64,000 nt of DNA from Bradyrhizobium sp. CCBAU 53351 (lineage in GTDB: Bacteria > Pseudomonadota > Alphaproteobacteria > Rhizobiales > Xanthobacteraceae): assembly GCF_015291745.1 (NCBI RefSeq), contig NZ_CP030060.1, positions 124,001-188,000 on the forward strand. Direction: 5' to 3'. Below the pieces are notes generated by a model. It did not search any database. It saw only the letters and a list, made by a program, of their open reading frames with translations, and was not told the DNA's origin. This document shows positions 37,866-48,539 of the stretch, one piece after another. Made by a program: the position numbers and the translations under genes. Position 1 is the first letter of the stretch, and each line of letters starts with the position of its first letter.

Positions 37866-40511
37866 TCATGACACGACTGGCAGGACAAATTGAAAGGATG
37901 CGCCCGGCTCTTGCTTCTGGACGATCGACAGGCGGCCTCCGTGAGCTTCTACGATCGAGCGGCAGATCGACAGACCCATTCCAAGGCCGGTAGATTTGGT
38001 GGTGAAGAACGGATCTAAGACTCGGATCCTATCACCCTCAGCGATGCCGACGCCGCTATCAGTCACGGAGAGCTGCACGCGGCTCTCATTGTCTCTGGAT
38101 GACTGAATCATCAGTTCGCGCGCTCTGTCGTCAACAGCTTGCATGGCCTCTACTCCGTTCATCACCAGATTGATGATTACTTGTTGCAGCTGAACCCGGT
38201 CACCGAGAATTTTGGGAAGTGATGGTGCTAGCTCAGTTCGCAAGGTCACTTGGTGGTTAATCAGCTCACGCGTTACCAGCGCGATAGAGTCGTTCACAAC
38301 CTCATTAATGTCTAGCGCTACCATCTCGATATCACCGTTCCTCGCGAGTGTGCGGACCCTGCGAATCACTTCGCTTGCGCGCATAGCGTCATCAATGATC
38401 CACTCTACGGATCTGTGCACGGCGGAAATGTCGGGAGCTTCGCGACGTAGCCAGCCAAGGCACGCATCGGCGTTGCTGATTATGGCCGTGAGCGGTTGGT
38501 TCACTTCGTGGGCGATAGAGGCTGTTAGTTCCCCCAGCGCCGTCAGGCGCGTCACATGCGCAAGATCCGCCTGTGCCTTTCGCAGTCCTTGTTCAGCCTG
38601 ATCGGCGCGAACTTTCGCCGTGATATCAGTGGCCACGCCTCGGTAGCCGAGAAAATGGCCGCTTACATCAAATAAGGGCCTGCCGCTGCTCTGGAAGTAG
38701 ATTGGTGACCTGGTCCTCCCCACGGTACGATAGACCAGATCGCGAAATGGAAGATGGGCATTTAGCGTTATTTCATGCTGCCGCCACTTCTCGGGCTCTT
38801 CTTCAACGTCGCTCGCAATCTCCCAGCAACGCAGGCCGATGACCGCTCTTGCCAAGAGGTCCGTAGCGTTGGTGTGCTCCGACAAGGTGTACCGGTGATC
38901 CGGCCCGGTCTCCCATAACCAGTCAGAAGCAGTTGCGGCGTAGTCACGAAAGCGCTGCTCGCTCTCGCGTAGCGCAGCAAGAGTGTCTTCCAATTGTTGT
39001 TTGGCTGCGTGCTGCTCAGTGACATCCATGTGCGTTCCGACGAGTTCGACAGTTGAGCCATCGCTTGCCAGCACGGCGTGCGCAACAGCATGTATGTGTC
39101 GTATCGCGCCGTCGGGAAGACAGATTCGGAAATCGTATTCAAAATTCCCTGTTTTTTGTTCAATGGCCTGACGTTGGATTTCCTGTTGCCGCGGCAAGTC
39201 GTCTGGATGAATCCGCGATCGGATGGCCTCAATGGTCACCGGCTCATCCGGGTCAAAGCCAAATAGACGACTGACTTCGGCGGAGCGATAAGCAAAACAG
39301 CGACGGTTGCAGTCCCACGACCAGGTGCTCGTGCGACTGAGCTGCTGCGCGTCGACCAGATAGGCCTCGCTACGGCGCAGTTGTTGTTCCGTCTGCTTTG
39401 CTGTCGTGACGTCCGTGGCCGCCCCGACAAACTCGATATTCCCGGACGCGGTTCTCGTAGCACGTGCCACCGCGTGAATGTACTTTATCGAGCCGTCGGG
39501 CATCAGCAATCGGTATTCGTGCTCGAAATGCTCGCCTCGAAGGGCCCGATTCAAAGTGTCTTGGACAGAAGTCTTGTCTTCTGGGTGAGTGCGGTCAATG
39601 ACGTGTTGCGCCGTTACTTTGGTCTCTGGATCATACTGGAATATCCGAAAGCTTTCCTTCGACCAAAAGACCTCGCCGGTGGCCACGTTCCAGCCAAAGC
39701 TGCCTGTGTGGCTCAATTCTTGCGCCTGAGCCAAATGCGCTTCGCTCCGCTGAAGAGCAAGAACCGTCCGCTTCTGTTCGGTGATATCTTCGCAGGCAAT
39801 GAGGACGATGGGCTTATCGTCGGCCCACAAGATCGCCTTGGCAGTCTCGCGCACCCACAGCACCGAGCCGTTCCTACGGACTTTCTGGATTTCCCATGTA
39901 CGCGATTGGCCGATATATGTAAGGCATCGCTCGATGGATTTGCGAACGACCTCGCGATCGTCTTTCAGAAAGACTCTGAACACCGATTGGCCGATCAGTT
40001 CCGCGGGCGTATAGCCGAGGTGGATCGCGCCGAAACTATTGACGTTCAGGACGGTTCCGGTTTCATTGACCATGAAGTACATGGCCGGGTTATGCTCAAA
40101 GATCTCGCGCCAGAGTTTCTCTCGGTTGCGCAGATCGTCCGCGCTGTGCCTTAGCTCGGCGGCGACCTCACGCGCTGCTTCCTTTTCGTAGCGGAGTTTT
40201 GCGATCAGGCGCGTTCCGATGATGGACGCAGTAAGGAAAGCGATAATCACCAAAAGCTCGTGAGGGGCGTCGATCTGGGGATTGAACGTGAGGACGTAAA
40301 TTAAAGCGCTGACGGCGACTATGGAAAGCGCCAACGATGCGACGAAAGTGCCAATCAGCGAAAACACCAAAATCACGACCAAATAGACAAGCGCTGTGGC
40401 TGCGAAAGGGCTATGAAGATACAAGGAAGCTAGCGTCAATGCCGCGAGCGTAATGCTAGCCAAAATAAATTGCGCCGATGAACGTCCAAACGCGATGAGC
40501 CAATTAAACAT
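37866..40511 (-). CDS. Membrane-anchored multi-PAS sensor histidine kinase (NodV-like)
   Basis: 881 residues. Residues 1-105 contain about four membrane segments ([40 protein letters not shown]). Then come about four PAS/PAC units (residues ~130-245, 255-375, 385-500, 515-635), each ending in DIT- or DVT-type PAC sequence. The HisKA box has the phosphoaccepting His668 in [18 protein letters not shown]. The HATPase_c domain carries [32 protein letters not shown] and [20 protein letters not shown]. The architecture and size resemble NodV, the flavonoid-linked kinase of Bradyrhizobium, though FixL-related kinases share the same H box. No response-regulator gene is adjacent, so its partner must be elsewhere. 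Confidence 0.85.
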   Translation of the reverse strand: MFNWLIAFGRSSAQFILASITLAALTLASLYLHSPFAATALVYLVVILVFSLIGTFVASLALSIVAVSALIYVLTFNPQIDAPHELLVIIAFLTASIIGTRLIAKLRYEKEAAREVAAELRHSADDLRNREKLWREIFEHNPAMYFMVNETGTVLNVNSFGAIHLGYTPAELIGQSVFRVFLKDDREVVRKSIERCLTYIGQSRTWEIQKVRRNGSVLWVRETAKAILWADDKPIVLIACEDITEQKRTVLALQRSEAHLAQAQELSHTGSFGWNVATGEVFWSKESFRIFQYDPETKVTAQHVIDRTHPEDKTSVQDTLNRALRGEHFEHEYRLLMPDGSIKYIHAVARATRTASGNIEFVGAATDVTTAKQTEQQLRRSEAYLVDAQQLSRTSTWSWDCNRRCFAYRSAEVSRLFGFDPDEPVTIEAIRSRIHPDDLPRQQEIQRQAIEQKTGNFEYDFRICLPDGAIRHIHAVAHAVLASDGSTVELVGTHMDVTEQHAAKQQLEDTLAALRESEQRFRDYAATASDWLWETGPDHRYTLSEHTNATDLLARAVIGLRCWEIASDVEEEPEKWRQHEITLNAHLPFRDLVYRTVGRTRSPIYFQSSGRPLFDVSGHFLGYRGVATDITAKVRADQAEQGLRKAQADLAHVTRLTALGELTASIAHEVNQPLTAIISNADACLGWLRREAPDISAVHRSVEWIIDDAMRASEVIRRVRTLARNGDIEMVALDINEVVNDSIALVTRELINHQVTLRTELAPSLPKILGDRVQLQQVIINLVMNGVEAMQAVDDRARELMIQSSRDNESRVQLSVTDSGVGIAEGDRIRVLDPFFTTKSTGLGMGLSICRSIVEAHGGRLSIVQKQEPGASFQFVLPVVS

Positions 40512-42479
40512 GCTTGTATCCGTCCGGCCCTTCTGGCGGGATGATTAAAATGCAGGAATTTGTTCGAGCCGCCGGACAAGCGCTCCTGAGCGCTTTCTAC
40601 GTCGGCCGCCGAAATCAGCATAGCCAAAAAAAAAGGCGCATTACAAACCTTCGTATAGTTCTCTTACATGGTAGAAATCGTACGCTCACATAGTAAATCA
40701 ATGGCGTATCGTGCTTTTAGCGGTCCTCCTCGTTGGCGGCAATGCTACAATCTGGATTGCCGCGGCGAGTGGCAGAGGAGTGCAAAACCAAACGGTGGAC
40801 GGATGGCCGCGGGGCATTGCTGAGTCTCAGGGATTTTGAGGAGGCCGTGTGTCGTTCCGGAAAGGGCCGGGCGAAAGCCTTTTGAGCGGCTCCTTCTGAT
40901 GGAGAGGAAGAGGGTGGACGGGCTAGTGTGAGCCAATCGCGAGAGCGTGCCGGCGGTTCGATCCGGATCGCTCTCCTCAGGTTTGTCATGTGCTCGAGCC
41001 ATCCGATTGTAAGGCTGGTGGCTGTCCTAACGTTCTCGTCCACAGCGCCCCTTCTGCTCTCCGTATAGCTCGCTGTCTACCTGCAAGCCTTGACGCTCGC
41101 CGTAATTTTAGGCAGCGCCATGGAGATTAATTCGGTCTTGTCGATCTGCTCAAGGCAAACCGCCTAGATGCCTCCGACCAACTGAAGTCCAATTCCTTTG
41201 TTGAATTGGCTCGCTCATTCGGGCCAGAATTTGATTCACGTTTCCTATATCGGCGATACCCCGGAGCTTCTCGGGATTGGTAGCTGCCTTTGGGAAGGTA
41301 GCTGGCAACGTTTCTAAGATGTGTACGCGTGCAGACAGCTCGAGTTGCACAGGAGGGGTAGCCGAGCGTTGGACGCCAGCCGCTTGACTTGGCACGTGCC
41401 GCTATTGTCCGTCCAACGGTCGGCGCCAAGGGAGCCATAGAATGGTCGGCCGACGGCCTCGCGCAAGGGGGCGCCAGCAAATGGACCGACGCTGTCAAGA
41501 TGGAGACCTCCTCGACATTATCCGCGAAAGCTGGCGGCTTGGCGATGTCGCGAAGTCGCAGATGCGGCACTGCTTTCTCAACTTGCCTCGATCGGATCGA
41601 GGCCTATCAGCCAAGGTACCCACAATAGGTCACTAGCCAGCTCCTCCGCCGGCGGCGCGCCTCGTCGCCATGTCGCAGCCGGGCGGGTTCGTCGTGCAAG
41701 GGGCGGAGCCCAAGCGCTGAAGTTCACAAAGGCCGATTTTAATGACGCTGAATGCGCGCAGCAGGCGAGTGGACTGATATGCTGTATTCTCCTTGCAATA
41801 GGCGGGAGAAGACGGTTTGGCCAACATTTTTGTGGGCCCGCGCAAGTGCGCTTGGGGCCAGCGCCGTGGCCGTTCGTCTAATCAAGCCGTCAAGGTCCGC
41901 TGTGCCCATGTCAAGATGCGCCAGGCTTTAGACTTCCGAACGGAAACGGATAGCATCGGGGCTGGCGACCCTAAGAACAAGCAATCTGGATGCAAATTGG
42001 TTAGTCGCCTTCAAGAAACCAGCCGCTAAGGCCGGCTTTCTGTTTGTCACATAGCGCTTTATGTCCGGACCACTTGGGTGTTCGCAAGCGTTGTCGAAAT
42101 GCATTCAGGTGCATTCGCGAGGCTGGATGTCGTGGACGAGGTGAGCGATGTGGCGCCAAGTGTCCTCAATGTCACGCTTCTGAGCTTGCCGCGTCTAGTG
42201 GGGCGTCGTGTCGAGAGGATGCAATTTAGGGATCAAGAGAGCACGACGGCTGACCTCCGTATCGTTACTCGACTTACGGGATCATGAATCGTCTCGCGTC
42301 AAGCACGAGCGCGGATGCAGAGGCTAATCTTCAATGCGGAATTAGGTAAGTCCCCTGGCGCTGACATAGAAGATCATCGACCTCGTCGTTTAGTGCGCGT
42401 GCTGCCCTTCGCCTTTCGCCGGATTGATAGTGCCGAACGATATTGCAAAGTGTGTGCCGCTCGTAACACTTACATAGTA
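40512..42479. other. Gene-poor region, about 2 kb
   Basis: Short frames occur on both strands (40717-41043 minus; 41127-41570 minus; 41817-42029 plus; 42078-42287 plus) but none carries a recognised domain. The frame at 42078-42287 has the best protein-like composition (SVLNVTLLSLPRLVGRRVER) and may be the tail of a lost gene. No rRNA, tRNA or repeat was recognised. Confidence 0.4.
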
Positions 42480-42554
42480 TTCCTCCGTTGAGGGCCGCCT
42501 TGTTTGACGGAGGCGAACGCTGCAGGTCCTAGGGGTAATCCTAGGAGAAGCGCT

Positions 42555-43999
42555 ATGACGATTTCGAGGGCGGAGGTGATCACATCGGTCGAGCGGCGGC
42601 GCCGGTGGTCGCGGGATGAGAAGGAACGGCTAGTTGCAGCATCGCTCGAGCCCGGAGCCAATGTTTCCGAGGTGGCTCGCACGGCCGGCCTTCATGTGAG
42701 CCAGCTGTTCCGGTGGCGCAAAGAGCTTTGTAAGCACGGTGAAGCGAGTATAGCGGCCGTTCGTGCCGGTCGAGAGTCGGCCGTCTGTGCCGCCGCGGGA
42801 GGTTGCCGAAGCCCCTTTGGCGACGACATCGGGGCGTCGACGGAAGAGCCAAGGCATCATCGAGATTGATCTTGGTACCGGACCCCGCATCCGGATCGAT
42901 GGCGAGGTTGATGGAGTGCGCATTCCAGGGATGGTGATGGAGACGCGCTGCGTCGTGTTCTCGATGCTTTGGTGCGCCGATGATTCCGGTTCCGGCGGGT
43001 GCGCGAGTGTGGCTGGCGACCGGCCACACGGATATGCGCCGAGGCTTTCCGTCCTTGGCGCGCCAAGTGCAGGAGGTGCTGCGCAAGGACCCGCTCAGCG
43101 GTCACCTGTTCGTCTTCCGTGGTCGCCGAAGCGATCTTGTGAAAGGTGATCTGGCACGGTGTGCTGCAGAGCATGAAGGAGGTGAATATCCGAATTTGAT
43201 GCGTACAGCTTTATGAGAGATGGAGGACGGCCCTCCTGCATCGGTGTTCCAGGCGCAGGTGCAAAACCACGACACTGTGGCTTCGTTTAAAAGGCGCGGT
43301 CATCAGCAAGTGTTGCAAAAGTCCCGGGTTTACGGGGCAGGTACGTATCCAGAAGGCGAGCGAAAGCAAATCTTCCGATGACGCGTCGAAAATTACTAAG
43401 GCGTCGCCAAAATCAGGGGCGCGTGCCATCCCTGAGATCAATCCGTGAGACGCCTGGATTACTGCGCGGATGGCGACCGGCGTTTAGGGGACGCGATCTG
43501 GATACAGGCTCTTGTAGAGAACTGCAGGAACCAGTCGTTGTGATGCCAAGGGAGAAGTTCAAGCGGCGCACACCGCGAAGCAAGCTGCTGCTCGACGACA
43601 TGCACGCCTGGCTGCTGCGCGAGCGAGAAACCCTCTCGCGCTCTTCCGAGGTCCTGAAGCCTATGAATTACATGCTCAGGCGCTGGGCCGACTTTGCGCG
43701 CTTCCTCGACGATGGCAGGATCTGCCTCAGCAACAATGCCGCCGAAAGAGCGCTGCGGCATCGCCTTGGGAAGGCGCAATTGAACCTTCGCCGGCAGCCT
43801 GCGCGGCGCCGAACGCGCCGCCATCATGCTGACGATGATCACTACCTGTCGTCTTAACGATGTCGATCCCAAAGCCGGGCTTGCCGACGTCCTCGCCCGG
43901 ATCGTCGATCTTCCCGCTTCGCGTCTGCACGAACTGCTGCCCTGGGAATGGAAGCTCCCGCGCCAAGCCGACGAACCTACCGATCAGCAAGCTGCCTAA
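42555..43999 (+). mobile_element. Degenerate IS66-family element
   Basis: Three IS66 genes are recognisable in order but all broken. TnpA: from 42555, RRRWSRDEKERLVAASLEPG, NVSEVARTAGLHVSQLFRWR; it loses frame, and its tail (GIIEIDLGTGPRIRIDGEVD) appears in the next frame. TnpB: from 42980, [36 protein letters not shown], then frameshift. TnpC: 3' part only, from about 43560, LLLDDMHAWLLRERETLSRS, DDGRICLSNNAAERALR, with a final frame ending SRLHELLPWEWKLPRQADEP at 43999. The central part of TnpC is deleted. Confidence 0.8.
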
Positions 44000-44069
44000 C
44001 CTTCACGCAGCGCTATCATAGCGCTACCCGGCCCCCGCGCGCATGCGTCAATCAGGCGACCTTCGTCGT

Positions 44070-45679
44070 CTTTCAATTACCCACGAATGCTTTATTCGAT
44101 TGCGGTAGCCCTGATCGAAAAATCTTGAATCGGATGAATCGCTTGTGATTCATTGTCGAGCACCTGAATCGCGACGGCGAGGTGCCTTGATGTGTTCAAG
44201 TGGAACGACATCTCGTTGGTCGGCCGGCCCGGATGGTCGCCAGGATGATGGTGATGAAAGCGCCGTCGAACACTGGACGGAGCGCGAGATCGACAAGACA
44301 GCTTTCAAGGATGCTCGTCTTGGTCAACGATTTGGCGAGCTGTTGAAGCAAATTGGTGACGGTATGGGCGGGAGCATACCGTTCGCGCGTCAGGACTGGG
44401 CGAACACGAAGGCGGCCTACCGCTTCTTCGCCAACGAGCGCGTGGAGGAAGCCGACATCCTCAGCGGCCACTTCGCCGCCACACGCGCACGTTACGATGA
44501 TTGTACAGGCCCAATTCTCCTCATTCAGGACACGACGGAATTCTCCTATCAACGCGCGAACACGAGCGCCATTGGCCTAACCAAGAGCGTCAACAGCGGT
44601 CGGAACAAGGACGGTCGTTGGCGCCATCACACGGTCTGCGGAATGCTGATGCATTCCAGTCTCGCTGTGACTGTCGAGGCTTGCCGCTGGGATTGGCGGC
44701 GGTGAAGTTCTGGACACGAAAAAAGTTCAAAGGCAGGGCGCAGCTCAAGAAGAAGATCAACCCGACCCGCGTTCCGATCGAGAAGAAGGAGAGCGTTCGC
44801 TGGCTCGACAATCTCAGGCAATCGATCGAGCGGCTCCGACAGCCGGAGCGTTGCATTCATATCGGTGACCGTGAAAGCGACATCGACGAATTGTATTGCC
44901 TGACGCAAGAGCTTGGCGCTCACTTCCTTGTCCGCGCCTGCGTCGATCGGCTGGCAGGCGATGGCGGTCATACGATTGCAACCGAGATGGAAGAGACCAG
45001 CGTCAAAGGCTTGCATTACATCGACGTGCGCAACGACAAGGGCGAGACGACGAAGGCCGCGCTGGAAATCAAGTTCAAGCGGATCGCGGTCTTGCCTCCC
45101 ATCGGGAAGCAGAAACATTATCCAGCCCTCGACCTTACTATAATCCATGCCACTGAGCGCGGTACGCCAAAGGGCCGTAAACCGATTGAGTGGAAGCTCA
45201 TCACGGACCTAGCCGTCCGCAGGCGCTCGGAGGCAATCGAGAAGATCAACTGGTACGCCATGCGGTGGAAAATCGAGGCGTTCCACAAGATCCTGAAATC
45301 GGGTTGTAAGGCGGAAGACTCAAAACTCCGGACCGCGGAGCGACTTGCCAATCTAATGGCAGTCTTCTGCATTCTCAGCTGGCGCGTCCTCTGGCTCACC
45401 ATGCTCAATCGCCTCGCCCCAAACGCGTCACCGAAGCTCGCACTGACAGACACCGAGATCGCATTGCTCGATCAACTCATCAGCGGCGCCAGCCATCGAC
45501 GATGTCGGCCTGGAACCCTTGCATTTTATCTTACCAAACTTGCACGATTAGGGGGCTACTTGGCCCGGGCAGCCGATCCGCCACCGGGAAATGTTGTCAT
45601 CTGGCGCTGTCTCTCGAGACTCACAGATATCAAACTCGGTGCCGAAATTGCAGCGGCTGGAAATGTGGGTAATTGAAAG
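44070..45679 (+). mobile_element. IS4-family insertion sequence with target duplication
   Basis: Perfect inverted ends CTTTCAATTACCCAC (44070-44084) and its reverse complement (45665-45679). They are flanked by a 9-bp direct repeat CTTCGTCGT (44061-44069 and 45680-45688), the expected target-site duplication. Length 1,610 bases. The single transposase gene inside has a one-base frameshift. Confidence 0.93.
44190..45676 (+). pseudogene. IS4-family (Tn5-like) transposase, one-base frameshift
   Basis: The first part (44190-44705) contains DARLGQRFGELLKQIGDGMG, QDWANTKAAYRFFANERVEE (Tn5-type N-terminal domain) and the catalytic region ILLIQDTTEFSYQ. The frame breaks at 44678-44680 (GTCGAGGCTTGCCG). 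Adding one G would restore VEGLPLGLAAVKFWTRKKFK and join the second part: CIHIGDRESDIDELYCLTQE (second Asp) and INWYAMRWKIEAFHKILKSG with the Y-(2)-R-(3)-E-(6)-K signature. Everything else is intact, so the lesion is recent or an assembly error. Confidence 0.88.
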
Positions 45680-45873
45680 CTTCGTCGTATGCGTACCTTA
45701 CATACGAGATTGTGACGTTAGGTTTGCGTTCGCAACCACTTGCGTACGGTAGTAGCGCATGCTGTTTATCGCAACGGCGACGTTCGCCTGACGTTCGGTG
45801 CCCGCCAAAGTCTCCGAGCACGAGACGAGACGGGTACTGCTACGTATGTGAGTCTTGTATTGGAGAAGAGCAT

Positions 45874-46314
45874 ATGCGGCTCAATATCACATGTCTAACG
45901 AGACTGTCTTCCTTGCTTTTAGTGGCAAGCGTAAGCACGACAGCGAAGGCCGGCGAGCCTTCTGCAAAATATGTAGACGTGCTAAGTGCCCTGCGGGCCG
46001 GCAAGGTAGTAACGCTAATACTAGATCTCGATCGTTGCACAACCGTTGATGGCGGTCAGCCCGGACCAGCCATGCAAGGTGGTCTGATTATCAGCGCCTT
46101 CAGGGTTAGCGCGCAGAACGGAATCAGCTTCGCCAATGTGCATCAAACCTTGGACGACTCAGGACACCCTGTTACCGAATACATCCGCCACAGCCTTAAC
46201 CGCGAAGGCAAGCTCAAGGTAAAGGCCTCAAAGTTGGTTGCTGGCGCGGCCGAAGCCGTGATCCAGGGTGAATTTGTCTGCGAGCTGCCAGACGGCGCGA
46301 AGTTCCTTTGGTAA
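45874..46314 (+). CDS. virK: VirK-family secreted protein
   Basis: 146 residues from the ATG at 45874, after GGAGAAGAG; the frame is open from 45673 but the earlier residues are not coding-like. A cleavable signal peptide is predicted (LSSLLLVASVSTTAKAGEPS). The body matches the VirK family as I know it: KYVDVLSALRAGKVVTLILD, LDRCTTVDGGQPGPAMQGGL, IISAFRVSAQNGISFANVHQ and VIQGEFVCELPDGAKFLW. VirK is a small periplasmic/secreted protein first described in the Agrobacterium vir regulon and common in rhizobial symbiosis islands; its molecular role is unclear. It begins about 185 bases after an IS4 insertion. Confidence 0.8.
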   Translation: MRLNITCLTRLSSLLLVASVSTTAKAGEPSAKYVDVLSALRAGKVVTLILDLDRCTTVDGGQPGPAMQGGLIISAFRVSAQNGISFANVHQTLDDSGHPVTEYIRHSLNREGKLKVKASKLVAGAAEAVIQGEFVCELPDGAKFLW

Positions 46315-46645
46315 GGGCAATAGCCGCCGTCGAGGGGCCGAGCTGCCGTTCGGCATCGGCCACCCGGGGCGTCAGCAAAGAAGCGCAACAGAGATCGTGA
46401 TCGGCGCGATCTCAAGAGATTTGCTGACCGGAGCAGATGAGAACGTGGTTTGCAGCTCGACTTACCCGTTCGGAGTCGACTGCCGCTGACTGGTCGCAAG
46501 CCGGAGACGCGAAGAGCCTCGCCATCACAAAGGCCGAGGTGTGGAGCAGCCAAGAAATGAAAGCTCAATTGCGCTCGAGTTGAGCTCCGCGTTGTTACCA
46601 TTTGGCTAAGCGTCACCGAGTCAACCTAAGGAAGTTACGGCTGGA

Positions 46646-46861
46646 ATGAAGAACGTTTGGATTATATCGGCGATCGTCCTCGCCCTCGCGCTGGCGGCGA
46701 CGTCTTTCGTCTACGTCGCAAGACAGCATCTCAACGCCGATGCACTCGGAGCCGGACCATCAAGTCCTTGCGTCGGCGACCCTAATGGATGTGAAGATCT
46801 TGCTCCATATCCATTTGGCCAGTATGTTTGCAACAGTTACCCGGGGGCGTGCCGACACTAG
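46646..46861 (+). CDS. Small cysteine-containing exported protein
   Basis: 71 residues, AAGGAAG 12 bases upstream of the ATG. The N-terminus is a signal or anchor segment (IISAIVLALALAATSFVYVA). The mature part has four Cys (SSPCVGDPNGCEDLAPYPFG, then YVCNSYPGACRH), enough for two disulfides. No family recognised. Codon use and the ribosome-binding site suggest a true gene. Confidence 0.55.
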   Translation: MKNVWIISAIVLALALAATSFVYVARQHLNADALGAGPSSPCVGDPNGCEDLAPYPFGQYVCNSYPGACRH

Positions 46862-47422
46862 GGGGGCCGCTTACGCAGAACGTTGTGGTCAGAACGTCGC
46901 GAGTGCCGGGCCAGTGCGCCTTGCACTAGGCGGCGCAAGGCGCCATGCTAAACGTTCGCAGGAGTATATATCCCGAGATGGTAGTCAGGCTCACGACATG
47001 GGTGATGGAACTCTCTCGGGGAAAACTGCTGGTCGAAGCCGGCCTCATCGCTCCAAGCGGTAAAGGAATAGATTGATCTCATCGTCATGGCAGGAATTGA
47101 TTGTAAGACCGCATGTCCGTCTCTGCCGGTGGGGTCGTTCGCCCTACACTGCGTGTCCGAGGTTGCTTAGGTCCGAGCCGAGGCGCCGTGGCGGATTATA
47201 GGGAAGCATTTGTTGGAATCGTGTCGCCAAACTGAGAAATGCCGTCGCGATTGCGGAGGCAGGCTGGGAGGGAGGGGTTCGCTTCTTCGGTGAAGTCGAT
47301 GCTTCGGACGTTAACGTGCGCCGTATTGTATTATAGTGTGGATTCGCCAGCCGGTTTAATCGCATCCACTTCTGTTACGAGGCCGGCCCGACGGGCCATG
47401 GCCTTTATCGTCTGATCCAATC
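46862..47422. other. Gene-poor spacer
   Basis: No frame with a recognised domain; probably noncoding DNA between the small exported protein gene and an IS66 relic. Confidence 0.4.
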
Positions 47423-48056
47423 GCTCGGCCACGAATGCACGGTGGTGGCGCCATCCACCCTGATCGCCGCGCGACAGAGAGAGCTCGGATCGTCGCCGAG
47501 AGTCTGTTGCCCGGTGCTCAGGTGTCCGAGGTGGCGCGCAAGCACGGAGCGACGCGCTGGCAGATCTACGATTGGCGAGGGGGTTGCGACAGCGAGACAT
47601 GTTGCCGCCGTGCGAAGCGTCGCAGCCGACATTCGCGCCGCTGGTCGTGGAAGGTGCGTTGGAGGAGCGTCAGGTTCCGGCGATCAAGCTTGAGATCGCG
47701 ATCGGCGATGTCGTGCTGCGGACGGATATGGCCATTGATGCCGAGCAGCTGTCCCGGGTAATCCGTGCGGTGCGAGCGTCACGATGATCGCGGCTGGTGC
47801 GGATTTGCAACGCGGCCGATCGACTTCCGCGGCGGCCATGATGGGCTTGCGACGGAGGTGCAGGAGATGCTTCGTCTCGACCCGTTCCTCGGCGCGGCCT
47901 TCGTGTTCCGATCGAACCGAGGCCAACGATTGCGGACGGCGTGATGCGGATGTCGCGGGCGATGTTCGCGGCCTTTTTCGAGGGGCTGGATTGGAGGTTA
48001 GTCCGTCCGGAAGAAGCACGGCGCCCGCAGGCGGCGGGACAACTGCGGCAGAATGA
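47423..48056 (+). mobile_element. Second IS66-family relic (tnpA-tnpB)
   Basis: TnpA fragments: RRATERARIVAESLLPGAQV then SEVARKHGATRWQIYDWRGG (about 47460-47583), followed in another frame by VPAIKLEIAIGDVVLRTDMA and AEQLSRVIRAVRAS ending at 47787. TnpB fragments start MIAAGADLQ at 47784, change frame, and end MRMSRAMFAAFFEGLDWRLV, then RPEEARRPQAAGQ, at about 48045. No tnpC is recognisable beyond this point. Confidence 0.7.
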
Positions 48057-48539
48057 CTCGAAAGCTACTTTGAACGTAGCAGGCGCGGCCGCGATATGCT
48101 CGAAATAGCGCATGAGCATCGCGGCGCTGCGCGACGATCCGCGCGATCGAGGCGTACTTATTGTCGATGCTCGTGCCGCCAGGCGAAGGTCGATCTGGAT
48201 GCGCTGGCCGGAGGGGAGCGTGGCCGTGTCGTGTTTTAGCGCGGCGCAAAGCAGCGACGCGAACACAGTCGGGATCAATACCGCCCTGCCGCAAGGACGA
48301 TTCGGAATGGACACTCTGATTGACATGAGCACTGGTGGTCATCAAAGCGAATGTCGTGATCTGGGCCGACCTATGGCGTTCATGAAAGCGGGGGATAGTC
48401 CAAGCAAAGCGCCCAGAACTTGCTGGGCTTGACTTGACGTTCCAAGTTCGCTCGTTCTAATTTTGTTCTCCTGGGGTCCGATTCTGCCGGTCCGTCCCTT
48501 TTCAATGACAACAGCAGCGCCACGATCCGGCCAGGAACC
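48057..48539. other. Spacer of unknown content
   Basis: Frames on both strands are open but unrecognised. It may hold further transposon debris after the IS66 relic and the promoter of the DUF2130 gene. No signal I can support. Confidence 0.35.

Noticed and set aside
41127..41570. A 147-codon minus-strand ORF in the gene-poor region
   Set aside because: No recognisable domain or ribosome-binding site, low-complexity start; could not be separated from noncoding DNA.
48112..48432. Possible TnpC or transposase start after the second IS66 relic
   Set aside because: No motif of a DDE transposase could be read in any frame.
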